A stretch of 64,000 nt of DNA, from the NCBI RefSeq assembly GCF_040361195.1, contig NZ_APNE01000018.1. One strand, given 5' to 3'. The position numbers and the translations under genes are program-made. Below the pieces are notes generated by a model. It saw only the letters and a program-made list of their open reading frames with translations, had not been told where the DNA came from and did no database searches. Source of the stretch: Salinisphaera hydrothermalis. GTDB lineage: Bacteria; Pseudomonadota; Gammaproteobacteria; Nevskiales; Salinisphaeraceae. Positions 45,916 through 54,838 of this stretch are shown here, piece by piece. Each line of letters begins with the position of its first letter. Positions within the stretch are counted from its first letter, which is position 1.

Positions 45916-47127
45916 ATGAGCAGTGACGTGCGCAAAGTCGTGCTGGCCTATTCGGGCGGGCTCGATACGTCGGTCATCCTGAAGTGGCTTCAGGACGAAT
46001 ACGATTGCGAGGTGGTGACCTTCACCGCCGATATCGGCCAGGGCGAGGAGCTCGATGAAGTCCGACCCAAGGCCGAGAAGCTCGGCGTCAAGGAAGTCTT
46101 CATCGACGATCTGCGCGAAGAGTTCGTACGCGATTTCGTCTATCCGATGTTCCGCGCCAATGCTATTTACGAGGGCGAGTATCTGCTCGGCACCTCGATC
46201 GCGCGTCCGCTGATCTCCAAGCGTCTGGTCGAAATCGCCCAGGAGACCGGCGCCGATGCCATCGCGCATGGCGCCACCGGCAAGGGCAACGATCAGGTGC
46301 GTTTCGAACTGTCGGCCTATGCGCTCATGCCCGGCATCAAGGTGATCGCGCCCTGGCGCGAGTGGAATCTGAACTCGCGCGAGCGCCTGCTGGCCTACGC
46401 CGAGGCCAACGGCATCGATATTCGCAAGAAGGTCGACGGCGGCTCGCCGTACTCCACCGACGCCAATGCGCTGCATATTTCCTATGAAGGCGGCGTGCTC
46501 GAAGACCCATGGACGCCGGCCGAGGATTCCATGTGGGAATGGAGCGTGTCGCCGGAAGACGCGCCCGATGCGCCGCAGGAGATCGATCTCACCTTCGAAC
46601 GCGGCGATATCGTCGCCATCGACGGCGAGAAGCTCACGCCCTACCAAGTGCTGGCCCGGCTCAACGAATTGGCTGGTGCGCACGGTATCGGGCGTATCGA
46701 TATCGTCGAGAACCGCTATGTCGGCATGAAGTCGCGTGGTTGCTACGAGACCCCGGGCGGCACCGTCATGCTGCGCGCCCATCGGGCGATCGAGTCGATC
46801 ACGCTGGACCGCGAGGCCGCGCATCTGAAAGACGAACTGATGCCGCGCTACGCCAAGCTGATCTACAACGGCTACTGGTTCTCGCCGGAGCGCGAGATGC
46901 TGCAGGCCGCGATCGACCAGTCGCAAAAACACGTTAACGGCGTGGTCCGGGTCAAACTCTACAAGGGTAGCGTGAGCGTGGTCGGCCGGGCATCCGAATC
47001 CGACAGCCTGTTCGACGAAGCGATCGCCACCTTCGAAGACGATCGCGGCGCTTACGATCAGAAGGACGCGGCCGGCTTCATCCGCCTGAATGCGCTGCGA
47101 CTTCGGCTCGGCCACCGCCAGCGCTGA
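45916..47127 (+). CDS. argG: Argininosuccinate synthase
   Basis: 403-aa cytoplasmic enzyme joining citrulline and aspartate with ATP, the penultimate step of arginine synthesis. The PP-loop is VVLAYSGGLDTSVILKWL, followed by EVVTFTADIGQGEEL, GATGKGNDQVRFEL and SPYSTDANALHISYEGG. Type I length. A TATACT hexamer at 45869-45874 may be its -10. No arginine repressor box could be confirmed by eye. Confidence 0.97.
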   Translation: MSSDVRKVVLAYSGGLDTSVILKWLQDEYDCEVVTFTADIGQGEELDEVRPKAEKLGVKEVFIDDLREEFVRDFVYPMFRANAIYEGEYLLGTSIARPLISKRLVEIAQETGADAIAHGATGKGNDQVRFELSAYALMPGIKVIAPWREWNLNSRERLLAYAEANGIDIRKKVDGGSPYSTDANALHISYEGGVLEDPWTPAEDSMWEWSVSPEDAPDAPQEIDLTFERGDIVAIDGEKLTPYQVLARLNELAGAHGIGRIDIVENRYVGMKSRGCYETPGGTVMLRAHRAIESITLDREAAHLKDELMPRYAKLIYNGYWFSPEREMLQAAIDQSQKHVNGVVRVKLYKGSVSVVGRASESDSLFDEAIATFEDDRGAYDQKDAAGFIRLNALRLRLGHRQR

Positions 47128-47191
47128 CGTTCTTTAGCTGATCGAGCCTTTCACGTAGGCTTGCCTTGCCACAATGGATAGGAAAGAGGCC

Positions 47192-48043
47192 ATGAAACGA
47201 ACGATTGCACTGTTTGCCTGCGCGTTCGCGCTGTCGGCGTGCGGTAACCAGTCCAGCTCGGACAATACGCAGTCCGGCGGTGACAACAGCCAGTCCGGTG
47301 CGAAAACGAGCCAGACCGAGAACGACAAGGGCAACGGCAACTCGTCCGGGCAATTCGCCAACGAGAAGGAAAAGCGCAGCTATGCGCTGGGCATGGACAT
47401 CGGCAACTCGCTCAAGGATCTGCCGATGGACGTGGACTTGGACGAGCTCACGCAGGGCGTGCGCGATGTGGTCAGCGGTGGTAAGACCAAGCTGAGCCAG
47501 AAGCAGCTGCACACCGTGATGCAGGGCGTGGTTTCCGATATGGAAGCCGCCCAGAAGAAACAGCAGCAGCAGAAATCGGTGGCCAATCTCAAGGCGGGCC
47601 AGAAGTTCCTGGCCGAGAACAAGACCAAGCCCGGCGTGAAGACGCTCAAGGACGGTCTGCAGTACAAGGTGATCAAGAAGGGTGAGGGGCCGCAGCCCGA
47701 TGCCAACGACAGTGTCACCGTGGACTACACCGGCAAGCTGATCGACGGCACGGTCTTCGACAGTTCCAAAAAGCGCGGCAAGCCGGTGACCTTCCCGGTC
47801 AACGCCGTGATCCCGGGCTGGACCGAAGCGCTTCAGCTGATGCACGCCGGTGGCGAGTACAAGCTGTTCATCCCGCCGGATCTGGCCTACGGCGAGCGCG
47901 GTGCCGGTTCGCAGATCGGCCCGAACGAGACCCTGATCTTCGACGTCAAGCTCATCAGCGTCGACAAGAACAAGGGAACGGGCAAGGACAGCGACCAGTC
48001 CGACTCCAGTTCGGACAACAGCAGCGGAGACAGCGGCGACTGA
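47192..48043 (+). CDS. FKBP-type peptidyl-prolyl isomerase lipoprotein
   Basis: 283-aa envelope foldase. Lipoprotein signal with lipobox LSAC, Cys 17, then an acidic Ser/Asn/Gly linker, an N-terminal FKBP dimerisation domain (about 55-140, YALGMDIGNSL) and a C-terminal FKBP domain (GPQPDANDSVTVDYTGKL ... FPVNAVIPGWTEALQLM ... IPPDLAYGERGAGSQIGPN). This is the FkpA/Mip layout, but as a lipoprotein. The C-terminal 25 residues are a low-complexity Asp/Ser tail. A good terminator-like hairpin follows 26 bases after the stop. Confidence 0.92.
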   Translation: MKRTIALFACAFALSACGNQSSSDNTQSGGDNSQSGAKTSQTENDKGNGNSSGQFANEKEKRSYALGMDIGNSLKDLPMDVDLDELTQGVRDVVSGGKTKLSQKQLHTVMQGVVSDMEAAQKKQQQQKSVANLKAGQKFLAENKTKPGVKTLKDGLQYKVIKKGEGPQPDANDSVTVDYTGKLIDGTVFDSSKKRGKPVTFPVNAVIPGWTEALQLMHAGGEYKLFIPPDLAYGERGAGSQIGPNETLIFDVKLISVDKNKGTGKDSDQSDSSSDNSSGDSGD

Positions 48044-48069
48044 TCGCCCCGTTTCTCTTTGCCTCTTGC

Positions 48070-48103
48070 AACCGCCGGCCTTCGCGCCGGCGGTTTGCGT
48101 TTG
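48070..48103 (+). terminator. Terminator after the FKBP gene
   Basis: Perfect 10-bp stem (aaccgccggc / gccggcggtt, six-base loop) followed by the T-rich tgcgtttg. Confidence 0.75.
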
Positions 48104-48163
48104 AGCGGCCGCGATCGCACTCATTGGGGTGATCGTCAAAGCGGCGCGTCATGGAGACAGCGC

Positions 48164-48197
48164 TGTAGGAGCGGCGTAAGTGCGCTCGTCGCGGCTG
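48164..48197 (+). repeat. REP-like palindromic element
   Basis: The sequence tgtaggagcggcgtaag followed by a complementary-type gctcgtcgcggctg matches the TGTAGGAGCGGC head common to REP sequences of pseudomonads and xanthomonads that are spread by RAYT transposases. Single copy in this window. Confidence 0.5.
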
Positions 48198-48501
48198 CCC
48201 GCATCGCGGCGCCCCATGCGGCCCGCCGTTGCCTTGCCATTCTCTGGCCGGCCCGAGCCGCCGCCCAGCGCTCGAATAGGTGTGCCATACACCATATAAG
48301 GCCGCGCAATCAGACCGGTTTTCTTTCTAATTTCCGAGCCATGCGACTAATGGTCGAGCCGCCTCCCGCCGGGCGGCCTCGTCTGACGCGCATACACGTG
48401 CATACGGCAAAAAATGGTGCGAGATCGATAACTTCGTGTCGGCGGCGCCTGTTTTTTCGGCGCCTGACGGCGACGTATCGTGCTCAACGTGATCACATTT
48501 C

Positions 48502-48530
48502 TTGACAGGTTTTCAGGGGATTGCTAATCC
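48502..48530 (+). promoter_or_regulatory. Possible promoter of the Liv importer operon
   Basis: TTGACA at 48502-48507, a 17-base spacer, then TAATCC preceded by TGC (extended -10). Just upstream, gatcacattt (48491-48500) equals one half of a CRP-type site. Transcription from here would give a leader of about 315 bases before the first start codon. By-eye prediction. Confidence 0.4.
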
Positions 48531-48853
48531 AGTGGCTCAAGTAGGTGAGACGCGGTTCGACCGCTGCCGGAGCCCGGGCCGGCGATACGATGAAAGGGGG
48601 ATGTGTGGCAGATGTCGCGAATGTACGAGCGCTGTTCGGCGTCGTGCTCGCAAGGCGCCCCGTCGTTCTTTCCGGCGTTCAGGGCAGGAGCTGTGAGACG
48701 CTGCATGATCGTCGATATATTCAATATAAAGATCGGGTGAGGGTCTTTGGTGCCGTCGTTCCGGTCTACTTTTCGAAGTGCGACGAGCCCTGATCGCGAA
48801 AGCGATTGGGGCTATTTTTTGCCTATTCACGCGAGCGAGGAGACCAAATTAAA

Positions 48854-50116
48854 ATGAGCATATTCGATTTCGAAGATTACAAGATCAACCGCAGGACGCT
48901 GCTCAAGACCAGTGCGGCGGTGGGGGCATCCACGCTGCTCTATCCGGCGATGAGTGCCTTCGCCAAGAGTGAAGATCCGATCAAGATCGGCCAGATCGAT
49001 CCGCAGACCGGGACCTACGCGGCGCTAGGCGGCAATCAGATCGCCGGTGCGCGACTGGCGGTCGAGCAGATCAACGCCAAGGGCGGCGTGATGGGGCGGC
49101 CCCTGCAGTTGCTGGTCGAGGACAGTGCCGCCAACGTGGGCCAGTCGGTGCAGAAGGCTCGCAAGCTGGTCAACCGCGACAAGGTGCACTTCCTGATGGG
49201 CGCGGTTTCTTCCTCGGTGGCGCTGGCTGTCTCGCAGGCCGCCCAGGATATGAACACGATTTACATGGATATCGGCGGGCACGCCGACGCGGTCACGGGC
49301 GATAAGTGCAGTTGGAACACGTTCCGGACTTGTTCCACGACCTGGCTGCTCACCGCCGGCGATTTCCAGGCAATTTTCGACAAGTACGGCAAGCGCTGGT
49401 ACTTCATCACCCCGGATTACGCCTTCGGCCATGCCCTGCATCACGATTATCTGACCCAGCTGAAAAAAGCCGGCGGTACCGAGGCCGGCAACGCGCTGGC
49501 ACCGCTGGGCACAACCGATTTCTCTTCCTATCTGATCAAGGCGAAATCGGCCAATCCGGACGCGCTGATCGTGCTGGGCGCGGGCGACGACATGATCAAC
49601 ACGCTCAAGCAGGCGACCCAGTTCGGCCTGAACAAGAGTATGGGTGTGGGCGGCCCGATGATGGAGCTCGAGGTACTGCAGTCGCTGCCCGATGCCGCGC
49701 GCTACGGCATGTGGAACATGGAGTGGTACTGGGACCAGCCGAACGTGCCGCATGTCGCCGACTTCGTCGACGCGTATCGCAAGGCGAACGGCGGCAAGAC
49801 GCCGACCGCGCGTAGCTGGTTCGGCTTTGCGAGCGCCCATGCACTGGCGCTGGCCACCGAGAAAGCCAAGTCGCTCGACGCCCAAAAAGTGGCCAAGGCG
49901 CTCGAAGGTCTGGAACTTCCGCCGGAAGTCGCGCTCCAGCCTAACAAGGCCATCTATCGCGCCGGCGATCATCAGCTGATCGGCAGCGAATATCCGGGCA
50001 CGATCAAATCCGGCGGCAAGTATCCCGATCTGTTCCAGGTCACCGACGTGGTGGACTCGAGCAAGATCGCCCGCTCGGTCGAAGAGAAGGGGTGCCGGAT
50101 CACTTATCCCTCGTAG
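48854..50116 (+). CDS. Liv-type ABC importer substrate-binding protein
   Basis: 420-aa periplasmic receptor of the Peripla_BP_6 (LivK-like) class. The signal is of Tat type: INRRTLLKTSAAVGAS with an RR pair, ending SAFAKS near residue 38. The mature part begins IKIGQIDPQTGTYAALG and has the two-lobe layout with GGVMGRPLQLLVEDSA. GAGGAG sits 11 bases before the ATG. It heads the operon and is separated from the permease genes by a very strong hairpin. Substrate unknown: amino acids, amides, urea or aromatic acids are all transported by relatives. Confidence 0.9.
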   Translation: MSIFDFEDYKINRRTLLKTSAAVGASTLLYPAMSAFAKSEDPIKIGQIDPQTGTYAALGGNQIAGARLAVEQINAKGGVMGRPLQLLVEDSAANVGQSVQKARKLVNRDKVHFLMGAVSSSVALAVSQAAQDMNTIYMDIGGHADAVTGDKCSWNTFRTCSTTWLLTAGDFQAIFDKYGKRWYFITPDYAFGHALHHDYLTQLKKAGGTEAGNALAPLGTTDFSSYLIKAKSANPDALIVLGAGDDMINTLKQATQFGLNKSMGVGGPMMELEVLQSLPDAARYGMWNMEWYWDQPNVPHVADFVDAYRKANGGKTPTARSWFGFASAHALALATEKAKSLDAQKVAKALEGLELPPEVALQPNKAIYRAGDHQLIGSEYPGTIKSGGKYPDLFQVTDVVDSSKIARSVEEKGCRITYPS

Positions 50117-50125
50117 CGGAATGCG

Positions 50126-50158
50126 GCGGGCCGGGCCGGCACGACCGGCCCGGCCCGC
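50126..50158 (+). terminator. GC hairpin between binding-protein and permease genes
   Basis: Perfect 14-bp all-GC stem (gcgggccgggccgg and complement) with a five-base loop, starting 9 bases after the stop codon and lacking a T tract. As in other importer operons, such a structure would protect the receptor message and limit read-through so that the receptor is made in excess. Confidence 0.75.
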
Positions 50159-50201
50159 ACCGATTGCGACGCGATGCTTTTCCGGTACGCCGAGGTGGTG
50201 A

Positions 50202-51068
50202 ATGGAACTCCTGCTCTTCAATATCTTCAATGGCCTGATCATCGGCATTTTCTATGCGCTGATGGCTCTCGGCCTGTCCCTGATCCTGGGGCTCAACGGG
50301 ATCATCAACTTCTCGCACGGCGGTTTTCTCGCGCTGGGCGGTTATATCGCCTACAGCCTGTCGCCCGTGATCGGGTTCTGGGGCGCACTGATCGTCTCGC
50401 CGTTCATTGTCGGCTTGCTCGGGCTGGTGGTCGAACGCATCCTGATCCGGCCGCTGTACTCGCGTGATCCGTTGTTCAGCCTGCTGCTGACTTTCGGTCT
50501 GGCGATGATCATGGAAGACCTGATTCGGACCTTCTGGGGCGCGAACGGTCTGCCGTTCAACGTACCGGCTGCGCTGAGCCATCCGCTGAGCCAGACCTAT
50601 TTCTTCGTCACCGGCTACCGCGTGTTCCTGGTCGTTCTCGCACTGCTGGCGATCGGTTCGTTGTTCGCGCTTCTGCGCTATACCCGGATCGGGGTACGGA
50701 TTCGAGCCGGCAATGCCGACCTGGAGACGGTATCGGCGCTGGGTATCAACATCTACCGGCTACGCGCGATCAACTTCGGCGTCGGCATCCTCTTCGCCGG
50801 CCTGGCTGGCGTACTCGCGGCCGGTCGTCTCGGCCTGACGCCGACCATGGGGGCCTCGCTCATCATGCCGAGTTTCGTGGCCATCATCGTCGGCGGCGTG
50901 GGGAGTCTGTTGGGCAGCCTGCTCGGCGGCATCATCATTGGCGTGGCGGCCGGCATCGTCACCACGTACTACCCGGCGGCCAGTGACGTGGTGATCTACG
51001 TGATCATGGCGGTGGTGCTCGTCGTGCGCCCGCGCGGGCTGCTTGGCCAAGAGGGGCTGCTCGAATGA
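50202..51068 (+). CDS. Liv-type ABC importer permease, LivH-like
   Basis: 288-aa inner-membrane permease with about eight hydrophobic helices. NGLIIGIFYALMALGLSLILG at the start and INFSHGGFLALGGYIAY are LivH landmarks, with ARGAISALGINIYRL-like NADLETVSALGINIYRLR in the cytoplasmic loop. It overlaps the next gene by four bases (ATGA). Confidence 0.93.
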   Translation: MELLLFNIFNGLIIGIFYALMALGLSLILGLNGIINFSHGGFLALGGYIAYSLSPVIGFWGALIVSPFIVGLLGLVVERILIRPLYSRDPLFSLLLTFGLAMIMEDLIRTFWGANGLPFNVPAALSHPLSQTYFFVTGYRVFLVVLALLAIGSLFALLRYTRIGVRIRAGNADLETVSALGINIYRLRAINFGVGILFAGLAGVLAAGRLGLTPTMGASLIMPSFVAIIVGGVGSLLGSLLGGIIIGVAAGIVTTYYPAASDVVIYVIMAVVLVVRPRGLLGQEGLLE

Positions 51069-52075
51069 ATGCCACGACCATTCAGGACAAAACCTCGACC
51101 TTGGGCGGTTCGCGCGCCGGCATGTCGTCGGTCGATCTGCCGCGACTGGCAGCGGCACTGGTCATCTGGGCGCTGTTGCTCAGCGCGCCGTTCTGGCTGC
51201 CGCTGGTCGGCGGCTATACCGTGCTCGGCACACGCGTACTGATCTTCGCGCTGGTGACGCTCGGGCTCAATCTGCTGCTTGGTTTTACCGGTGGACTGTC
51301 CTTTGGGCATGCCGCCTATTTTGGGCTGGGGGCCTATGGCACCGGCCTGATGCTCAAGTTCGTAACCGCGAGCACGCCGCTGGCGATTCTCGTCGGCGTG
51401 CTCGTCGGTGGGCTGGCGGCTACGCTGCTGGGCCCGATCACGGTACGCCGGAAGGGCATCTATTTCGCGATGATCACCATCGCCATCGGCCAGATGTTCT
51501 ATTTCATCGCCGTACGCTGGAACAGCCTGACCGGCGGCGAGGACGGCCTGACCGGGTTCGCGCGCACCAACGTTCATTTCGGCGGCTGGACGCTCGATCT
51601 CCACAACCCGACGAACTTCTATTACTTCACGCTGTTCTTCTTTGCGATCGGCTGTTTCGTGGTCTGGATGGTATTGCGTTCGCCGTTGGGCCATACCTTC
51701 GTGGCGATTCGGGAGAACCCGAAGCGTCTGCGTTTTCTCGGCCTGCCGATCGGCGTTTATATCTGGATTGCGTTCGCGATCTCAGGTTTCGTCGCCGCGC
51801 TGGCCGGCTCGCTGTATGCGCTGCTGAACAACTTCACTTCGCCCGAGGACATGAACTGGATCCTGTCCGGCGACTTCGTGATCATCTGCGTGCTCGGCGG
51901 TATGCGGACCTTCTGGGGGCCGTTGGTGGGCTCGGTGATCTACGTCGTGGTACAGGACTATCTGAGCAGCATCACCGTGAACTGGATGTCGTTCATCGGT
52001 GCGATCTTCGTGCTGTCCGTGCTGTTCTTTCCGTGGGGGCTGCTCGGTTTCTTCCAGGGACGCTTCAAGAAATGA
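51065..52075 (+). CDS. Liv-type ABC importer permease, LivM-like
   Basis: 336-aa second permease. Family blocks include TLGLNLLLGFTGGLSFGHAAY, IYFAMITIAIGQMFYFI and FVAIRENPKRLRFLGLPI. Ten or so hydrophobic segments. Starts in the four-base overlap with livH and ends in a four-base overlap with the ATPase gene, so the whole cassette is translationally coupled. Confidence 0.93.
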   Translation: MNATTIQDKTSTLGGSRAGMSSVDLPRLAAALVIWALLLSAPFWLPLVGGYTVLGTRVLIFALVTLGLNLLLGFTGGLSFGHAAYFGLGAYGTGLMLKFVTASTPLAILVGVLVGGLAATLLGPITVRRKGIYFAMITIAIGQMFYFIAVRWNSLTGGEDGLTGFARTNVHFGGWTLDLHNPTNFYYFTLFFFAIGCFVVWMVLRSPLGHTFVAIRENPKRLRFLGLPIGVYIWIAFAISGFVAALAGSLYALLNNFTSPEDMNWILSGDFVIICVLGGMRTFWGPLVGSVIYVVVQDYLSSITVNWMSFIGAIFVLSVLFFPWGLLGFFQGRFKK

Positions 52076-52821
52076 GTCTGCTCTCGCTAAAAAACGTCAC
52101 CCGGCGGTTTGGCTCGCTGAGCGCGTTGTCGAACATCTCGATGGAAGTGCCTCAGGGCGAATTGCGCGCGGTCATCGGGCCTAATGGCGCCGGTAAGACG
52201 ACCTTGTTCAATCTCATCAGCGGTTTCTTTCCGCCCAGCGAAGGCGAGTTGTTGTTCGACGGCCAATCGGTCAAGGGCGTGCCGCCGGAAAAGTTGGTGC
52301 ATCGCGGGATGATCCGTACTTTTCAGATCACCGAAATTTTCCTCGATCTGAGTGTGTACGAGAATCTCGAGATTGCCGTGGAGACCGCGCACGGGCTGAA
52401 TCTGCGGCCCTGGCTTTCACCCGCCCGACGGCGACAGGTGCGGGCTCATATCGACGAGCTGATGCAGACTCTGCATCTCGAGGATCTGGCCTATCGCATG
52501 GCCGGCGAGCTGGCACACGGCGATCAGCGCGTGGTGGAAATCGCCATCGCGCTGGCCCGCGAGCCGCGGCTGTTGCTGCTCGACGAACCAACCGCCGGCA
52601 TGGGCGACGAGGAAACCGACCGTATGACCGATCTGATCCGTCATCTCCATCAGGAACGCGGCATCACCATGCTGTTCATCGAACACGACATGAGCATCAT
52701 CTTCAACGTGGCCGACCGTATTACCGTGCTGGATAACGGACATCTGCTGGCCGAAGGCACCCCGGCGGAGATCTCGGCCAACGCGGATGTACAGGCAGCC
52801 TATCTGGGGGCGGCGCGATGA
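52072..52821 (+). CDS. Liv-type ABC importer ATPase, LivG-like
   Basis: 249-aa cytoplasmic ATPase. Walker A GPNGAGKTTLF (about 37-47), IRTFQITEIFLDLSV Q-loop, LAHGDQRVVEIAIAL in the signature position, Walker B LLLLDEPTAGM and EHDMSIIF. The start is the ATG in the ATGA overlap with the LivM gene; the frame is open far upstream but that part is out-of-frame LivM sequence. Confidence 0.93.
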   Translation: MSLLSLKNVTRRFGSLSALSNISMEVPQGELRAVIGPNGAGKTTLFNLISGFFPPSEGELLFDGQSVKGVPPEKLVHRGMIRTFQITEIFLDLSVYENLEIAVETAHGLNLRPWLSPARRRQVRAHIDELMQTLHLEDLAYRMAGELAHGDQRVVEIAIALAREPRLLLLDEPTAGMGDEETDRMTDLIRHLHQERGITMLFIEHDMSIIFNVADRITVLDNGHLLAEGTPAEISANADVQAAYLGAAR

Positions 52822-53561
52822 GCCACGAAGGCAACGATATTCTCGACGCCGACCAGCTGCACACTTACTACGGCAAGAGCCATATTCTGCACGGCGTGTC
52901 GTTGCGCGTCGGCGCCGGCGAAATCGTCACCCTGCTGGGACGCAACGGCGCCGGCAAGACGACGACGCTGCGTTCCCTGATGGGGCTGACGCCGCCGCGC
53001 CAGGGGCGCATCCGCCTGTTCGGCCAGGATGTCACCGGCTGGCCGCCGCACCGGATCGCCAAGCTCGGCGTCGGCTACGTGCCGGAAGGGCGCAAGATAT
53101 TCGGCCACCTCACGGTACATGACAATCTTCGGGTGCCGGCCGCCACCACCGGCCGCTGGACGCTGGATACGGTGTACGACCTGTTTCCCCGGCTGGCCGA
53201 GCGACGCACCAGCAAGGGCGGGCAACTGTCCGGCGGCGAGCAGGAAATGCTGGCGATCGCGCGGGCGCTATTGCTCAACCCGCGGTTCCTGATTCTGGAC
53301 GAGCCGTCGCAGGGGCTGGCGCCGGTGATCGTGGACGAGGTGATGAAAACCGTTGTGGCCATGCGCGACGAAGGCATCGCCGTCTTGCTGGTCGAACAGA
53401 ACGCCTGGTTGGCGCTGCGTGATGCCGACCGGGCCTACGTACTCGGGGACGGTGAGGTCGTTCACGAAGGCTCGGCCGCGGAACTCGCGGCCGACGAGGA
53501 ACGCGTCAAGGCGCTGGCGGGGGCCAGTCTCGATACATCGGCCTCGGCGGCGGCGAGCTGA
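52818..53561 (+). CDS. Liv-type ABC importer ATPase, LivF-like
   Basis: 247-aa second ATPase. Walker A GRNGAGKTTTLRSLMG, VGYVPEGRKIFGHLTV, signature LSGGEQEMLAIARAL, Walker B FLILDEPSQGLAPV, and LVEQNAWLAL, all typical of LivF. Starts in a four-base overlap with LivG. Last gene of the importer operon; converges on an unrelated gene 80 bases away. Confidence 0.94.
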   Translation: MSHEGNDILDADQLHTYYGKSHILHGVSLRVGAGEIVTLLGRNGAGKTTTLRSLMGLTPPRQGRIRLFGQDVTGWPPHRIAKLGVGYVPEGRKIFGHLTVHDNLRVPAATTGRWTLDTVYDLFPRLAERRTSKGGQLSGGEQEMLAIARALLLNPRFLILDEPSQGLAPVIVDEVMKTVVAMRDEGIAVLLVEQNAWLALRDADRAYVLGDGEVVHEGSAAELAADEERVKALAGASLDTSASAAAS

Positions 53562-53641
53562 CCGGCGCCGCCCCCGGGGTGGATGCCCGTAAGTCGTGGC
53601 TGATCGGGCCGTGCTCGGTTGGCTCTGCGGCCCAGGCGTGG

Positions 53642-54838
53642 TCAGTTCGGATCGGGTTTGGCGTTCTCGGTGATCGAGGGATCGGCGTCGTCGCCGGTAT
53701 CGAAGCTGTTGGGCACGCTAACGACCAGGCTGCCGTCCATCAGGCCGTTAATACGGCCCGCTGCGGTCTGGGCACGATAGTGATATAGATTGAAATGCAG
53801 CCGCTTGCCGTGGATGTTCTTCATCAACAGGCGGGTGTTGACCAGCACCGTGCTGAAGAAACGAGCGTCGCCTGACTGCAGCCAGATATAGCTGTCGGAC
53901 GAGACCGGAATTTTCGAGAATTTCGGATCGGCCTTGCTGCTATCGAAGACCAGCGTCAGCCCTGCCTTCGACAGGGTCGCGCTTTTGATGTGGTCGATAT
54001 GCAGGCGCGGCGGCGGAAACAGGCGCTCCGGGTCCATCAGCAGCTGGTTGCCTTCGAGCTGCACGCCCGTCTGGTCGAGCGGCGTGATCGTGGCCAAGCT
54101 CAGCCCGGTCGTCTTCAGCAGGCCCAGCAGCGGCAGGCCGAGCGAGCTGACGTGGTCCGGCGTATAGACCAGCCAGCCGTCCTTGCTGATCTTGATCGGC
54201 CCGGATAGATGCGTCGGCAGGCCACTGACTGGGGGAATGAATCCGAACAGGCGGGCGCCGACATCCACCTCAAGCGCGCCATCGCGGCTGTGGTTGCTCA
54301 CCGACGATAGGCTGCGAGGTTCGTTGGTGAGCACGTAGCGGTTGAACAGCGCGTCCAGATCGTCGGGCCGAATGACCACGGTGCCGGAATGGATATGGAT
54401 GTCGTAGCTGTCCGGGTCGTCGAAATCCAGCGGTGCGCCCGTCTTATGCGGCACCATCGCGCCGGCGAGCGACTTGACATAGAAGCCGATACCGTCGCCC
54501 AGCTCGAAATCGACGTTGTGCACTTCCAGGCCGACAGCATCGACGCCGGAGTCGCGCGGGCCGGCTGCACGTTTCGGCCCAGGCAGGCCGGTCGGCACCA
54601 CGCGATGGTTCCAGATATGCGCCAGATGACGATAGCGTGCCTGCTGGTCCTGTAGCAGGCCGGGTACGGGTTGCTTGTCCCGCGGATCGAGTCGATTAGG
54701 GGGACCACCGCCGCTCGCGCTCGACGCGACCGCTGCTAGGGTGGTGCCGCTGCCGCCGAGCATGGCCAGCACGAGTACAACCGCGACCGCGGCGCCGCGG
54801 CGCGTCGATCCTCGGCCTGGTCTACGGGCGGTCTTCAT
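53642..54838 (-). CDS. Unrecognised exported protein, paralogue of its neighbour
   Basis: 398-aa protein with a cleavable or anchoring N-terminal signal (RRGAAVAVVLVLAMLGGSG). I do not recognise the family. It shares its whole layout with the next gene: GPRDSGVDAVGL / ELGDGIGFYVKSL near residue 95, FDDPDSYDIHIHSGTVVI, LDALFNRYVL, a strand-rich middle (SGLPTHLSGPIKIS, GLPLLGLLKTTGLSL), GVQLEGNQLLMDPERLFPPP, SYIWLQSGDARFFS and a short beta strand tail. The pattern of long amphipathic strands could suit a lipid-binding tube (LmeA/TULIP-like), a guess only. Ribosome site GGGAGG is clear. Confidence 0.75.
   Translation of the reverse strand: MKTARRPGRGSTRRGAAVAVVLVLAMLGGSGTTLAAVASSASGGGPPNRLDPRDKQPVPGLLQDQQARYRHLAHIWNHRVVPTGLPGPKRAAGPRDSGVDAVGLEVHNVDFELGDGIGFYVKSLAGAMVPHKTGAPLDFDDPDSYDIHIHSGTVVIRPDDLDALFNRYVLTNEPRSLSSVSNHSRDGALEVDVGARLFGFIPPVSGLPTHLSGPIKISKDGWLVYTPDHVSSLGLPLLGLLKTTGLSLATITPLDQTGVQLEGNQLLMDPERLFPPPRLHIDHIKSATLSKAGLTLVFDSSKADPKFSKIPVSSDSYIWLQSGDARFFSTVLVNTRLLMKNIHGKRLHFNLYHYRAQTAAGRINGLMDGSLVVSVPNSFDTGDDADPSITENAKPDPN

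Larger units (their letters stand above)
48104..48853. other. 750-bp non-coding stretch upstream of the Liv importer
   Basis: No convincing gene. It contains a REP-like sequence at 48164-48197 and a probable promoter at 48502-48530. Short open frames such as 48545-48793 (82 codons) lie in what would be the leader but show no clear ribosome site or protein-like composition. Confidence 0.55.

Noticed and set aside
48545..48793. 82-codon frame in the leader of the Liv operon
   Set aside because: Weak start context and no motif; could not be supported as a gene.
51043..52071. N-terminal extension that would make LivG 592 aa
   Set aside because: The extension is LivM DNA read out of frame; the LivG start in the ATGA overlap fits family length.
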